Positions 34,319 through 47,944 of a stretch of 64,000 nt of DNA are shown in pieces. A program made the translations under genes and the position numbers. The number at the start of each line of letters is the position of its first letter. Position 1 is the stretch's first letter. Source of the DNA: Trichaptum fuscoviolaceum (lineage: Eukaryota; Basidiomycota; Agaricomycetes; Hymenochaetales; Trichaptaceae); contig CAJSYZ010000009.1 of the NCBI GenBank assembly GCA_910574455.1, positions 4,791,040 through 4,855,039 on the forward strand, read 5' to 3'. A model generated the notes under the pieces. The model did no database searches, had not been told where the DNA came from, and saw only the letters and a program-made list of their open reading frames with translations.

Positions 34319-37300
34319 ATGTCCGGTTTGTCCAACTTCTCTACTCCATAAAAATCTGTTGCTGATGGTACTTCTCAGAGCCTATGTCAGGTATCTCGCT
34401 GGAGAACCCGACTTCCAAACCACCCGAAGCACCGGGCGAAGCGCCCGGCACACAATTCAACGCAACAGGCCTTGTCATTCAAGAGCTCCTGAAATCCGTG
34501 AAGGGCTTTCAAGCCTCGTTGGAAATCCTTAGTGCAAAGGTCGAAGGAAATGGTAATTGAACTATCATATACATACATTACTTCGGTTGTACATCCCGGT
34601 AACTCGTATTAATTTTAGGTCTGCCGCCGGAAAGTAACAAACTCTCGACTGACGAGGAAGTCAGACCAATGAATACCTTAGGAGAGGAACCAGGAGGAAG
34701 TCGCCCTACGGAAACCAAGGTCACTGAAAGTAAGTCAGGATCTCATCTTTCGCAATGTGTGCTCTGATGTTGTGGAAGCCATAGAAACCTGGCCGAGTTC
34801 CGAGAAGATAGCGCAATACAAAGAAACATGCTCAAAGCACAGACGGTAATCTACATTCACATCATGCGCATCTTGCTCTTATTGTAATATTACGCTCAGA
34901 GAATGCAAAAGAATGCAGGTGGAGGTATGTGAGCTACTCCTCTCATGCGACCTTTCTCGGAATGACAAAATCAGTTGCGATGCTTAATTGCCCACTTGGG
35001 CATCATCGGAGGTGTCGGAAATATTATTAAGAACGCACAGAAAGTTCACAATAATCTGCTTATTCCCGTGCAGTCTGTGGAACGGGCTTTGAATTCGACA
35101 GACGATGGTGGGTGGTGTTCATACTTATCAAAAGTACAACTTAAAAAGTGCCTTCATTCTAGAGAAACAGGATTCAATGCGTAACTTGATAGGATCCTTC
35201 TCTATGATCTCAAATTCTGTCTATGAGTTTTGGAATTGGGGTTACAAGCCCTACGACGTAGAGATTGGAGAATGGAAGAACTGTCTTAATGTGGGCATTT
35301 AATCTATAATTGGATCGTGACGCTAACCCGTCGTGTGAAGGATGGGCGTCGTCAGATATCAGGTAAGAGCAAAAGTCACTCCAAACAAAGCTTAATTTAT
35401 ATTGATTGTGTAAAAACAGGGCTCGTAAACGACGGTGAATTTGTCAGATGCCTGTACTATGTCCACTCCAAATTCTTCTCGGACTTGGAAGCGGCGATGG
35501 GCGATCTTATTAAAGCTCTGATGTCATATGAAGAGAGATGTGAGTAGTCTGTCGCATGATGATGTCCTGGAATTGATTCCGTTGATGAACTTGATTCCTT
35601 CTAAGCTTCGAAAGATTGGTTGGCGGAGCAGGAGAATGAGGTCTATGACACACGCTGTAGGGAATACATGGGCTCTGTCTTTCCATCATCAGGCCCCGAA
35701 GCAGCGGTAGCTTGGCCGCAGGACGAGAAATACAAAAAGCTGTGGGAAACGTTTGAAAGGCAAGGGGTGTACGACATTCCATTCCATCTAAGTTGTGGAT
35801 GAATTTTGACAATATCGTTTTTTCAAAGATCGTACGCAACGATGCAGGGCGAGGTGTGTACTTAATTCAATTATGTGTGACCTCTGAATTGTATTGACAT
35901 AGGTAGCTTGGTCATCTGATTGCACATTACGGAGTCGTTGGGGGAGACAATGAAGTCATTAAATCTTCCAGATTTCTTCAAGATAAGATCGGCAATGCTG
36001 TCGAAGAACTAAAAGCTCTTTTGACTGCTGATTCAGATGGTGAGTAGTTCTCGTTATTGTGTACCCCATAGTAAACATAGCAAGGTTCCAGATTGGTGGA
36101 TAGCAAGATGCAAAGCTGTGAAATCACTTACAGAGCTTTGTTTAGCCGTTACCAGCTTTGAGAAGAGCCTGTATCACCAAAAGCATGCATTTTACTTTCG
36201 GAAAGTCAAAAAGTGGACTGTCTGCCTATTGGTAAGCACTAGTTATGAGCGGAAAATATTTGTAAGATTGATTTCCTTTGTAGAATGGCTTGCGACATAT
36301 TGAAAGTGAGGAATGAAAGCTTCCAAAGTGTGCGCTGATTGATTTTTGATCACGCCAGACTTATCACCGTGCTCCAGGCCAGTCAAGCTTCTAGATTATG
36401 TATTCAACGACCTTTTGCCCGAGCTAGAAGACGTAATGCTCGGCGTCAACCATGCACCGGAACAGCTCGAGCTTCAAGGAAGCAAATTATCCGGAATCAA
36501 TGCTGGACATGTTGCTGAAGAACTGAAGACATTCGGAAAGGAGTGTAAGTAAGAGTTCTCGTCGTCTCAACCGCTACTAACTCAATTCCAACATAGCTTT
36601 ACCGAAATTCCTTGTCGACCAAATGGAGAGGGACACAACCCGATATATCAACTTAACGACTATCGCTACCTTCTTCTCCAGCGTGACTGCGACCACGCTC
36701 CAGTTCACATACGCGCCAACGGACTCGGAACCGTCGAACTCCTTGAGAGGAGTAGTCAACCTCTTCTGGTTCTTGTCACTGTTGTTCAGCGTATCATCGG
36801 GCGTGAGTAGCTTGCTGGGTTTGACGTGGAGGAAGTCTTCCATGTGCGTGATCTATTTCACCTATTATTCAGGCAAAACTATTGAGCTTTGAAGATACGA
36901 GTCTCGTGTTCCTCCGAAACTGATTCGCATGTGGTTCGACAAGGCACCCATGCTCTTCCTGATTATTGCAGCTGTCGCTTTCGTCATTGGCCTGAATATG
37001 TTTGCGTATTTGTCTCTCCAGGTTCGCCGTAAAACATCGAAAGTTCAGCATAGAGTCTAACGGATAGCCAGCCACGATATGTCTCATTTTCAACGACCAT
37101 TCTCACCGGGATTCATGGGGCATGCTTACTGACCGTTACGGCTTGGTTCATATACCAACTCAAGCACGAGTCCGTTTGGGCTGGATGGGTCAGGATGGTC
37201 ATGACATCGATTAGTACAGGCGTCAAATGGATTTGGAAGGTGGTTGCAACGGGCGCGAAATGGATTTGGGAACCGGTCAAAGGGCCATACGAGAAGTACA

Positions 37301-38321
37301 AACGCAATTTGCATCTGCAGCGCAATATCTATTGGTATACCCTCCACCCGCCACGCCAAATTCGAGCTGACGATGGGTTTCCAGGGCATTCGGGTTTGAC
37401 AACCGCGTAGCACAGCTAAACTATCGCATAGACTGGAGTTGTGACTGGCCAGGGCCGTACCTCCTTTCCAAGCTCATCCGCCGCATTGTATATCCGATCA
37501 AGAGATGCTGGCTGGCAACAAAGAAGGCTCTTTCCAACCTCAGTCACACTGTCCGGGCACATATATGCGTGCCCTCTCATAAAGGAGACGCAGGAGACGA
37601 CGTTGAGAGGGGAGAAAGTGGCAGACGAAAAGAAGTGGCAGCACCAGAGGAAACCTCCTTGGAAACCCCTGCTGAGAAAGCGGAGAACGAGTTTCGTGGA
37701 TCCTTGCAGAAGATCTTTAGTGACACCGGATATGTGAATTTGAACATGAATATGATCGACATCTGGAAAGACAACATGTAAGGACCTCCATTTCCATCAA
37801 TGACAGGACTACTAAATTTGATTAGCATTTATAATGACGAACACCACTTCAAACGGCAGTTCAAGAGCTATCTCTGGGGCTACCCGGAACTCTTTGATAA
37901 AATGTGCGAAGAATTACGCCCCGCATTGGTTAAAGCAAGGGAGAAAAGAAACGAGAAGGGGAAGGAAAAAGAGGAGGAGCAAACCATGTTAATGGGACAT
38001 GCCGACAATCGTCCTACAGCACCTGAAGCCACCGGCCAAGACCAGCACGACACCACACCTATTTCACCCCAATCAAGCCAGATTGTTCCCCTTGATGACG
38101 AGGCAAATGGGACACAAATGGACACTCGACCGGAAGACCAAGGTCAACCGGTCAACCGCTCTCGCACTTGGGATGAGCCCGCCTTGTTTACTGGATCGGG
38201 AAGCACAGAGGCGTTGCAACCTACGTTCGGAGATTCGATCCCGCAGTCCGACGTACGAGCGAGAGATACTACGCGTTTAGAGATCGAGGAAGTCCTGGAG
38301 AGCGAAACCGAGGGATCGTGA
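34319..38321 (+). CDS. Duplicated-module four-helix membrane protein, copy 3, divergent (989 aa, 20 exons)
   Basis: Exons: 34319-34325, 34379-34552, 34619-34729, 34785-34845, 34900-34924, 34975-35107, 35163-35290, 35341-35362, 35420-35539, 35606-35768, 35829-35853, 35907-36039, 36092-36231, 36284-36305, 36359-36544, 36597-36843, 36895-37011, 37068-37334, 37385-37777, 37826-38321. The sum is 2970 nt with no stop. The N-terminus is unrelated to the others (Pro/Glu-rich) and the 12-nt second exon is absent. Modules 1 and 2 keep every exon phase and the landmarks LIAHLGIIGG, LIAHYGVVGGD, QKHAFYF and EELKTFGKE, but much of the rest differs. From exon 16 on, the membrane domain is nearly identical to the other copies. 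About two 11-residue Trp repeats follow, then LWGYPEL and an acidic tail. Function is unknown. No importin relic accompanies this copy. Confidence 0.84.
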
Positions 38322-39689
38322 ATAGCACAAAGCAAGGAAGAGCTAAGATAGGAACGTCTGAACCCAGAGAAGGTGTATGTACAATAGTCAAGAATTCCGT
38401 AGTGAAGCCTTGAGATTCGCGTGTATAGGTCTGGCTTCCATAGAGTAAGCTGGATGTAGTCGTATATAATTCTGTGATTACTGTTCTTTTTTAAAGATGT
38501 CCTATTTTGTGAACCTTGCTATGTAGTCAGTCTTTGGCCTTGCGATGTTGAATGTTCAAGCCTTTAGCTAATGAGCATTAGTAAGAAGCCTCAGTCGATC
38601 GACTATTGACTTTGGGATGTCTTGCTCGAGTTGACCTCAAGCTGACAGCAGACCGCGATAGATGTGAACTTCACCAATGACAGTCAGATCCAATCTCCTC
38701 ATATAACCTACGTTAGAAAACATAACCGGCAAGGTTTATTACTTTGGCAGTTGCAGTTTTAGATAGATAACAGCAAATAAGATCACATGCATAAGTATCA
38801 TCATATTATGCAGTACACGCCAAGAGAGCACGATATAACATAGCATAGCATCGTCTCCCTCACGCAAGCAAGTGTTGTCTCAGGAAGTGAGAACTCACAA
38901 GACCCAAGCCCGCCAGAAAGCACGTGCGCCTCGTCTGTAAGCTTTATACGGAGAGAACGCGGAAAGCTTGATTACAGATCCGGGTGGAAGCTGAAGAGAT
39001 GGAGAAGATGAATGAAGGGCGAGTGTAAAGTGAGTATGAGAAGTACCAAGATGCTCTAGGCGCGTGAGTGAATAGCTCAGTGGCCTGACAAAGGCTTCCG
39101 TTTGTACCGTATTTTTCTACCCGTCCTCCAAAGCTCATCATCCTCTCTCTCTTCCCTGATACAAACATGTCGAGACTTTCAGCAGAAGGTTCGTCGGCCT
39201 TGTCAATGTACACGTTCTCAAATTGTCCTTCATGACGTCCAGTGGAGTAAAAGCTACACATGGGCGTAAGGTCTACTTGAAAGATTGCGCAGATCACCGC
39301 ACAGAATAGTAACGAGGCTGTGATGGGTCTCGAGCCTAGGGTGACCATTCAGATGATCAAAGCGAGTAAGTGTTGAAAGTGATTATAGGCCCACGCAACA
39401 AAGGACGCGCGAGGGAGTTGTGCGAGTTAGGAGGGTATGTAATGGTCATTCTCATATGCATAGCGAAGTGGTGGCAAAGCAAAAAAGTGAAGAGATTTTT
39501 GTCGTGATCGCGCGGAGCGTAAGGTCAGATCATGTGAGTTTGGGGAGGAAGGGAAGAAGTATGAGATGATGTCATCGTGCGTGCCATGAGGTAGGAGGGA
39601 GAGGGATGGCTGAGCGCGGCAATTTGCAGAGGCAGATGTGACAGATGAAGGATGTCGACTTCTGTAGCAGATATCAGATGGACCAGTCA
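38322..39689. other. Gap after copy 3, no gene seen
   Basis: The region starts as an AT-rich 3' flank. I cannot support any protein: open frames such as the minus-strand one at 39348-38944 lack recognisable motifs and have no counterpart after the other copies. Confidence 0.35.
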
Positions 39690-40860
39690 AGTCTATGCGA
39701 TCTCATGCCGGCGATGACTGCAGCTATGACGCACGTCCTCCGCTTGGCCCCTGGCCATCATCGCCGATCCTTCAAGTTTGCGGTCCATGTTGTCCGATCG
39801 GCAATCCAAATCGGAATCGACTAAGAAAGTCGACGACAGCAGAAGACGAATTCAGAAAGTAGCACCCTTGTTCTTTCAGAGAATAGCTTTGAGCCCGTTG
39901 GTGTCCGTAGCAGTCTGCCCCCCGGTGAGAAATTTGATCATGGCGGCAAGCAGGAAGACATCGTGCAGAGAAAATCGCGGTATGGCGGTGGTTCACGTTC
40001 CCACGGTTCCAGGCACAAAGACCCTTACCTACCTCCCTGTTCTAATCTTCGGTCGAGCAACCAAGTCCCCCGATTGCACCGACATCCGCATCATACCATT
40101 CAAAGAATGAGTCGGGAGGACTTTATTCACGGACTTCCTACCCCAATCTTACAACTCAGGTGCCCTGTGGTAATTGATTTCTACAAGAGATAATGGCGGG
40201 GATAACAAAAGGACCATACGCTACAGTATAGGACAGTGGACAAATGTACCACTACGGGAATATTCGTCGTTTTAGCAGCAACGGAGATCCCTGCACAAGC
40301 TCTGCACAAGTATCGACCCCAGCCACCTTAGTATCCCTGCCCGCACTAGGGCCATCCTTTGCTGTTGAGACTGACCAGCACGCTCCGCCACTCAGGAAAC
40401 CTCGCAAACGCTACCTCGTGGTCCAGCTTCTCCAACATCAGGCAAGGGAGTTGTGCAGAGAATGCAACTTGACGGTCGAAGAGGGTTGCAGAGTAAAGGG
40501 GTCCGTGGGTGATTAGGGCGTTTGCAGTCGGTGGGTTCGCCAACTGGGTTCAATGCGCCGCGGCGCACGTATAACGAGCGGCAATCCAACCCCCTCCCTC
40601 CGGCGGAGGACTGCGCAGAGACCAACGGCACGCATGCGCGAGAAGGTGAGAGCTGTGATGGGCTGCGCGAGGATGGGTGTTTCTTATAAGTATCGTGGAA
40701 ACGACGGGGCAGAACGGCCAACAGGTCTCAATTAGGATTACACGGCACATCCCGATGAGAAACGATGCCTTAAAAGAAGTGAAATGGCGCCACGAGAAAG
40801 AGGAAAAGAAGGAAGACGCAATGCCGAGTGAGGTTGGAACCAGATGAGAATGGCCGGTTC
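39690..40860. repeat. Block M, copy 2 (short form)
   Basis: This matches 10370-11460 and 54700-55850 but is clearly more diverged and lacks the left part of the block. Stops break the long plus-strand frame that is open at 55413-56060, which argues against that frame being a real gene. Confidence 0.6.
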
Positions 40861-41419
40861 AGTGGATTAAGTTTATAGTCTTTCGAGCGCTACGATGGTA
40901 ACTATTTAGTCGATGTAGATTAGACGTAAGAAGCGATCTACATACGACCCTCACACCCCGCCTTTCCTGCATCGCCGAACGCCATTCGACCCAGCTCAAC
41001 TTCTCCGTCCCTCGCTGCAGCCTCTTTCCCCGCCATCGGTGTGCACATTTGTTTCCAGGAGAGGTACGGAACCATGTAATTCAGATGGAACAGGCGGACG
41101 AGAAGGACAGAGGAGGTGAAGACAACCGGAAGGCCTGTGTCCGCCTAAAATATGTTTGGCGACATAATGGGTGAGAGACCGAGATGTTGAGGCGAAAGAC
41201 AAGCACGCTCTGTCAAGTTGGGCTTTGCGCACCGTTTAACAAGATGATTGTATTCAACATGACACCACCGTAGCAGAAGCGTTGATAGGTGCAAACAGTG
41301 AACGTGAAGAGTACAAAGACTCTGCATCGGCGGCGTTATCGACACATCCGTGACCAAGGAGTCTAAATACGGAGCAGAACCGACAGTGATAAAGTCTCGG
41401 CCAGGTCATTACAGAGAGC
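40861..41419. repeat. Segment shared only with 55890-56330
   Basis: Between block M and the importin relic, units C and D share this roughly 500-bp segment. It holds a purine-rich stretch near 41090 and CGTCCGCCTAAA (rendered GTCCGCCTAAAATATGTTTG here). It is not seen in units A and B, which carry the importin C-terminal piece instead. So the four units form two subtypes (A/B and C/D). No gene is apparent. Confidence 0.5.
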
Positions 41420-43130
41420 AGCGACGATAGATCTAAACAGGGAGAAGGACGTCAGTATTGGTCGTGCAAGAATGAAAGTATTGTCATGAATGTATTGTCA
41501 TAATCAAGATAGAATCCGTATATGGTCTCCTACACCCGAAAAGACGTCGAAGTGAGCTGATTTAAATGACCTCGTTCTCTAGACCGCACGGGAAAGCAAC
41601 ACCCACTTTTTGTCATCGATCGCATAAGCGCGTGCGCGATGAGGCCATTGGCGTGTTGATGAAGAGGCATAGCGATCGCCAGTCCTGCGGGACTCTCAGC
41701 CTGAAGAAGGTCGTGGTGATTCTAGATGATCTTCGTCACGCTCTTTCGCGTGCCCTCGTAGCAATGGGGGAGAAGGGGGATGGGCTTGAGAAAGACGGCT
41801 GGGCGTACGGCAGGAAGTGCTGGTCGACCGCAGCGACGACGCAGTCGATGGTGTCTGCGGCGATTTCGTTCTCCACGGAAATGGCTGATTTGACCCCGAC
41901 GACCGTATAGTCTGCAATTGACTCGGTGTCGTCGACTTCGATATAGCCGAAGATACGGAGTTGCGCGTGCGAAAAGCTCGCAAAGCTTCTGATCAGGTAG
42001 AAGACTTAGCCATAGGTAAATCAGGACTTGAGAACTACTCACCAGAGCTCTGACAACGTGGGCATTACCTGGTCAATGTGGAGGCACCGCGTCTCCAAAT
42101 GCCCCCTTCAGGCCACAGAGGAGGAAGCTACACACCCTCAGGCGTATGCTGCTACGCCATCGAAGGCCTGCACATTTTGACTGCGAAGTATGGACGGAAT
42201 GTCTCCTTTCATATAGTCTCCCCGACTGTACCAGCCGCACACATAACAATAGCTCTCAGACCCATTTCCTCCCCTTCTTTAAGCAGAACGTGGAAGTGCT
42301 TCAGCTTGTCCATCATCGGTGCTACGGAAGGAAGTTGCCTCGCGACGCGTGCGCGTCAAGCTCCGTCGCGTCTGTAGCAACCGCCTTGACCTTGAGCGGC
42401 GCGGTGTTGAACAGGCCCGAGAGGCGTTCGATGAGAAGCGCGTGGTAGCCCTCGACAACCTTTTACCAGGAGTTCGGGCAGCATGTCAAGCGTCGTACAT
42501 GCCAGGCGCTGCGTCGCGAGATTAGCAATGAGCTCTATGGAGGCTAGGTTGAGCGCGGCGTACCAGTTGATACCATTCACTAGCAAGGGTAGCCGACTGC
42601 AGTCGCAGGCATCGTGGTCTTAAAGTGCACGCTCAAAGAATGGGCAGACTTGTGGTATGACTGGCGTCATGGATCCCGAGGGCCTCTCGACGACAACACC
42701 AAGTACCACCATCGCGCCATGACGCGCATCTGAATTTAGACATGCACTCGACAAGCCGTACTTGATGAGGATGCTGAGCGCATGGAAGACGTGTGCCGGA
42801 AGGAGTGAATGTGAGAGCGTGTCGATAATGCGCAGAGCTGAACGCGGGAGGTACCTCCTACATTCTTCGTCAGTACAAAACGCCTCGTGATGACCAGAGC
42901 GACGCACCAAATTCAGCGATGTCTCGATGACGTCGAAGACATGCCTTGCTCTCTGCTCACTGCCCGCAACCATGGACCGCTGCACAATACACCACCGTCA
43001 ATGCCTAGACATTTCGGATGTCATCCTTCTCCTCAAGTCGCTCTCAATACACGTCACCGACGGAGGTGCAAAGCTCGCCGCTCTCTGGATCTTGCAGGAG
43101 ACTCTCGAAGCTTTGACAGGGTTGTGATGT
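41420..43130 (-). pseudogene. Decayed Kap123/importin-4-like karyopherin, copy C
   Basis: This copy gives the clearest diagnostic stretch. On the minus strand near 42850-42630 it reads ALRIIDTLSHSLLPAHVF, then ARHGAMVVLGVVVE and PVIPQVCPFFE, matching the HEAT repeat of Kap123/importin-4 where the family has a RVLDTLA..LPP..VFP pattern followed by a LGVLVEG-like motif. Further down, 42586-42356 contains NLASIELIANLATQRL and, after a frame change, GLFNTAPLKVKA. The C-terminal part found in copies A and B is absent. Many frameshifts and stops make it non-functional. Confidence 0.65.
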
Positions 43131-43965
43131 GCTCCTGGATTCCTTCAGCGGGGCTGTCGGGGCATAGCAGAACGGTCGAGAGTGGTGATCGTGAACTCAA
43201 GAATGCGAATTGAAAGTCTGGACGGCGTTACTATGTAAATTGTCACATCCGGAATCGTGACAGTGACATCAACTGCCGCCCTGCACTCTTCCTCCGACGA
43301 TGAAATTTGACTCCGCTGCACGATGACCATCTCCCCGGGCAGCTTCTCATATTATGTCAAGCATCTCGTGATAGCTGTACTGCAAAAGGTCGGAGGTCCC
43401 TCACAGTGTCAGAACACAGAACGTAGGGATACTCAGTCACCTGAAACAAGAGCCAATTCATGGTTCAAACTGGGTGTCGTTCAACGTGCGCTGCTTAGTC
43501 AAACTGATGTCGCCCTTTATCGCCGATGGATCGCATTCTTCCGCCTCCCTTCCATCACCGCCCAATACAAGACGTGATTAACGCCCTTCACGTTCTAATT
43601 CTGTTGCTTTATCGAGCTAATACTCATAACACTTGCACGTCAGTCTTGGCTCTATCGCAATCTGTCTATAATATCTGGTGCTGGTGAAACCCAGAAGCAC
43701 TATGGGAACACGATTACTGCAGGACTTCACGTTTAAGCTTTGCAGACGATGTATTGAGAAGTGTGTGTATATTGCTCGACTTCCACGATATCGGAGCTCT
43801 CGCACCGAATACTCGGACCAGCGCTAGAACTGAACCTTCTATTACTGCTGTCATACCGCACGCTGCCTTGTGTTGCCCGCATGCTCTATATTAGAGTCCA
43901 TTCTCATCAGCGACGAAGACTGTCTTTCCTCCCTCTTCCACATCCTTCTGATCGTAGTTGACGAT
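43131..43965 (+). promoter_or_regulatory. Upstream region of membrane-protein copy 4
   Basis: Homologous to 4291-5102 and 14310-15196, with the same pyrimidine-rich run before the ATG. No gene is supported in it, and the promoter role is inferred. Confidence 0.4.
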
Positions 43966-46900
43966 ATGTCTGGTTCGTCCGTTCTAACTACGAGCTATAG
44001 TTTCTGCTGACGAACTTTGACAGATCCGGAAATAGGTATGCGACTACCAGTAGCACACGTCATTCAAGTTGCAGTATTGATGACGTCAAGGTGTCAATTC
44101 GTCAAATGAGATCCTGAAAGAACTTCTCGCTGTCGCGAAGAACATTCAAGGCCTTCTTATCCAGAAGACTGATCAAGAAAGCAGTAAGTGATGATCTTAA
44201 GCATCGTCGACTCATGTGTGAATGTGCCAACTCATTTCTAACATAGGAGCAGCCCAGGAAATAAACGGAGCAACGAATGAAAGCGATGGTTCACCAGACG
44301 TAGCAGCCACAACTACTCAGGTACCTCCTAACCATGATACAACAATCACGGAGATTGTGGATGACAGTGAGTAATGGTATTTGTTTTATTATGGAAACCG
44401 TATTGGCTCAAATACATACACAGACAATTGGCCAAATGTGGTAAAGATAGCGGAATACAAAAGCAGATGTGCGAAGCACAAAAGGTATTGAGCTCGATCT
44501 ATTTCATCAAACAAGTCTAATACATTAACTTCTATTCAAGCGAGTGTAAGAAGATGCAGGTAGAGGTACGTATCAGGTATTTATTGCGCAAACATTCTTG
44601 GAGTGACAAAGAATAGCTGGGATGCTTCATTGCACACTTGGGCATTATCGGGGGCGACAATAAAGAGATTGAGAAAGCAGAATCACTAAGGAAAGGGTTG
44701 CTTGAATCCGTGCTATCTCTAGAGGAGGCTTTCGATGCGACTCATGATGGTACGTGGTCCTATTTTGTAGGCGAAGCTATCACTTGAATGCCGACGGTTT
44801 ATTAGGGAAGCCGACTGCGATGGACAAAGTTCTAAAGTCCTTCGATAGGCTTGATGACTCTGTTGAATATTTCGCTGGAAGCCCGCACCAAAAAGATGCA
44901 GTTTATCCTGATAAAGTCCATCAATGGCGGAGCATCACTTATGTGAGTTCAGAGTACCTGTGGCATATGCGAAGGGTTAATCCATCTACGCAAAGGATGG
45001 ATGGCGCAAAATCTTCAGTAAGGATTAAAGTCTATCAACCCGAAGCTTGATCTCTAATGATGCGTGGTACAGACCTCATAGATGATGGTAAATTTGTCGA
45101 ATGCTTGGAATTAATCCACGCCGTCTTCTTCTCTGAGTTGGAATCGGCGATGGACGGAGTCGTCGAAGCACTGACAACATTCGAAGAGAAATGTAAGTAG
45201 ATAAGTGCTGTGACTCTCTGGTATTGTTTCCGTTCTCTAATGGTGGCCGTCTCGATTTTCACATAGCTGCGAATGAATGGCTAGCGAAGCAGAAGATAAA
45301 GGACTACGAAAGCTGGTGTGCGGAATACATAAAGATTGTCTTCCCATCCGCGAATGGGATCAGAGAACAGGGTGCCTGGCCAGAGGCTTATGAGTACATG
45401 CACTTTATGCAACGGCTTGCACAGCACAGAAGGTATGACCACCCGCATACGATTCTCTATCCGATCTACCATGCTCCTCTTTAGATTATGTGATGACATG
45501 CGGGTAGAGGTAAGTAAGTAGTTTCTGCAACTCAGATGTCGCTTTGATGACATTTTAGTTGGACCACCTTGCCTCGCACTATATCATAATTGGAGGTGAC
45601 AAGAAGGTCATTGAAGCGTCAAATATTCTCAAGGACGAACTCCTCTCTCATGCTCAGTATCTTGAGGGTGTTGTTCGTCATCGGCCAGAAGGTTTTTATT
45701 ATACTGTGTGATAAGAGAACAAGATATTATCTGATGCCCTTTAAATAGGTTTTCGGACGAAAATGCGTGGTGTGATCACAAAACTTCTTTTTGCTGTCAT
45801 TCGCTTTCAAAGCAGTCTCTATCATCAAAAACACGCATTTTACTTCCGAAAAGTCAAGCAATGGGTAACTTGTACATGGGTGAGTACCGCGTTTATGGTG
45901 GACATGTAACATTGACTCATCAGCACATAGATCGGATCACACAGAATTTTGAGTATGCGAGAAGTAGAAATTTGATGATATCTGCATTTCTGACATTATC
46001 GTGGGCTTAGGTTTATTGCAACGCGGTGAAGAGTTCCAGTGCATATCTTACATGCACAACACTTTCCTCCTCGAATTTGATCGCGCGATGATCGGTATGA
46101 CGAATGGAGAACTAGTGAAATCGGAAGAGAAGTCCTTCAACGCAGTGCCGGAAGAACTGAAGACGTTCGGAAAGGAGTGTAAGTAGTTTATTATCGGCTA
46201 CGTTCATATGTACTCTAACTCAAAACTAGCCCTGCCGAAATTCCTTGTTGACCAGATGGAGAGGGACACAACACGATATATCAACTTGACGACAATTGCC
46301 ACCTTTTTCTCCAGCGTGACTGCGACCACACTCCAGTTCACATACGCGCCAACGGACTCAGAACCGTCGAACTCCTTGAGAGGAGTAGTCAACCTCTTCT
46401 GGTTCTTGTCGCTAGTCTTTAGCGTATCGTCGGGTGTGAGTAGCTTGCTGGGCTTGACGTGGAGGAAGTCGTCAATGTGCGTGATCTATTTTGTTTGTAA
46501 TTTTGGCTAACTAGTATGCGGTTTAAGATACGACTCACGCGTTCCTCCCAAACTAATTCGCATGTGGTTCGACAAGGCACCCATGCTCTTCCTGATTATT
46601 GCGGCTGTCGCTTTCGTTATTGGACTAAATATGTTTGCATACTTGTCTCTCCAGGTTCGTCATAATACTGAAGATTAAGAATACAATCTAATGAGCAGCC
46701 AGCCACGATATGTCTCTTTCTCAACGACCATTCTCACCGGCATACACGGAGCGTGCTTATTGACCGTTACGGCTTGGTTTATATACCAACTCAAGCACGA
46801 GTCCATTTGGGCTGGCTGGGTCAGGACAGTCACGAAGTCAATGACCAAGATCACAGGATGGATTGGGAGAAGCGTGAAATGGATATGGAAGATGGCAATG

Positions 46901-47944
46901 ACGGGCATGAAATGGATCTCGAAGATGGTTATGACAGGCGTGAAATGGATCTGGAAGATCGTTATGACGGGCGTGAGATGGATCTGGAAGCCGGTAAAAC
47001 GGCTCTATAAGAAGTACAAGCTGAATTTGCACCTACAGCGCAATATCTATTGGTAACCCTCCTTCTGCTGCTACGCCAAATTCGAGCTGACGATGGGTTT
47101 TAAGGGCATTCGGAATGGACAACCGCGTAGCAGATCTAAACTATAAAATTGGTAATGATGACTGGGACCGCGACTGGCCAGAACCGTACCTTCTTTCAAA
47201 ACTCGTCCGGTGCTTCGCATATCCGATCAAGAAGTGCTGTCTGGTAGCAAAGAAGGCTCTTTACAATCTTGGACATTCTCTCAGGAAGCATATAGGCATA
47301 TCCTATCATAGAGGACATACAGACGGGGACGTTGAGTCTATGGGAGTGGAAGGCGAGGAAGAAGTCAAAGCGCGGGAGGAAACCTCTCCCGTCGAGAAAG
47401 TGAAGAGCGAGTTTCGTAGATCTCTGCATGAGATGTTTAATGATGCTTCTCGGGTGGAAGAAATAATGAGGGACATTGCATTCTGGGAAGATGGAAGGTA
47501 AGGACCACAAATAAGTACTAAAGCAGCACTCTAACCTTAACTGTCATGCATAGCGAAGAAGATGCCGAGAAATATCTCAGGAAAGAACTTTGGGGTTATC
47601 CAGATCTGCTGAAAAAGTTCTTTGATGTCGTACGGCCAGCCTTGGTTGAAGCACGTGACGACGAAAAGGCGCAAATAGAGAAGGAGGAACAGGAACGTCG
47701 AGAACGGAGGCACATCAACATCAACACCGATCCTCCACATCCAACTTCCGACAGCGGGGATAAAGACAGGTATCTCGCTGCATCCGCCCCACGCCATGAC
47801 ACATTAGATTCTCTTGACGCCACGCCTGATTCCCCACATGTGACAGAAATGGAACCCCGTCAAGATAGCCAAGCTCAGCCGAAACGACCATCTTCTTCCA
47901 CCTCCGTTGGCGGCGGTAGTGATCCCAGAGGAAGCAGACCCTAA
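43966..47944 (+). CDS. Duplicated-module four-helix membrane protein, copy 4 (958 aa, 21 exons, frameshifted tail)
   Basis: Exons: 43966-43972, 44024-44035, 44091-44183, 44247-44366, 44424-44484, 44541-44565, 44617-44749, 44806-44942, 44996-45017, 45073-45192, 45267-45432, 45485-45509, 45559-45691, 45749-45879, 45931-45952, 46011-46178, 46230-46476, 46528-46644, 46699-47052, 47105-47497, 47554-47944. The sum is 2877 nt. Exon 13 ends at an unusual GTTTTT donor. Four 11-residue Trp repeats are present, as in copy 2. In the last exon one extra base after CAGCCG (about 47882) shifts the frame relative to copy 1 and ends the protein at 47944. The ancestral frame continues open to 48089, so about 45 acidic residues are replaced by a short Ser-rich end. 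Whether this affects function is unknown. Confidence 0.84.
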
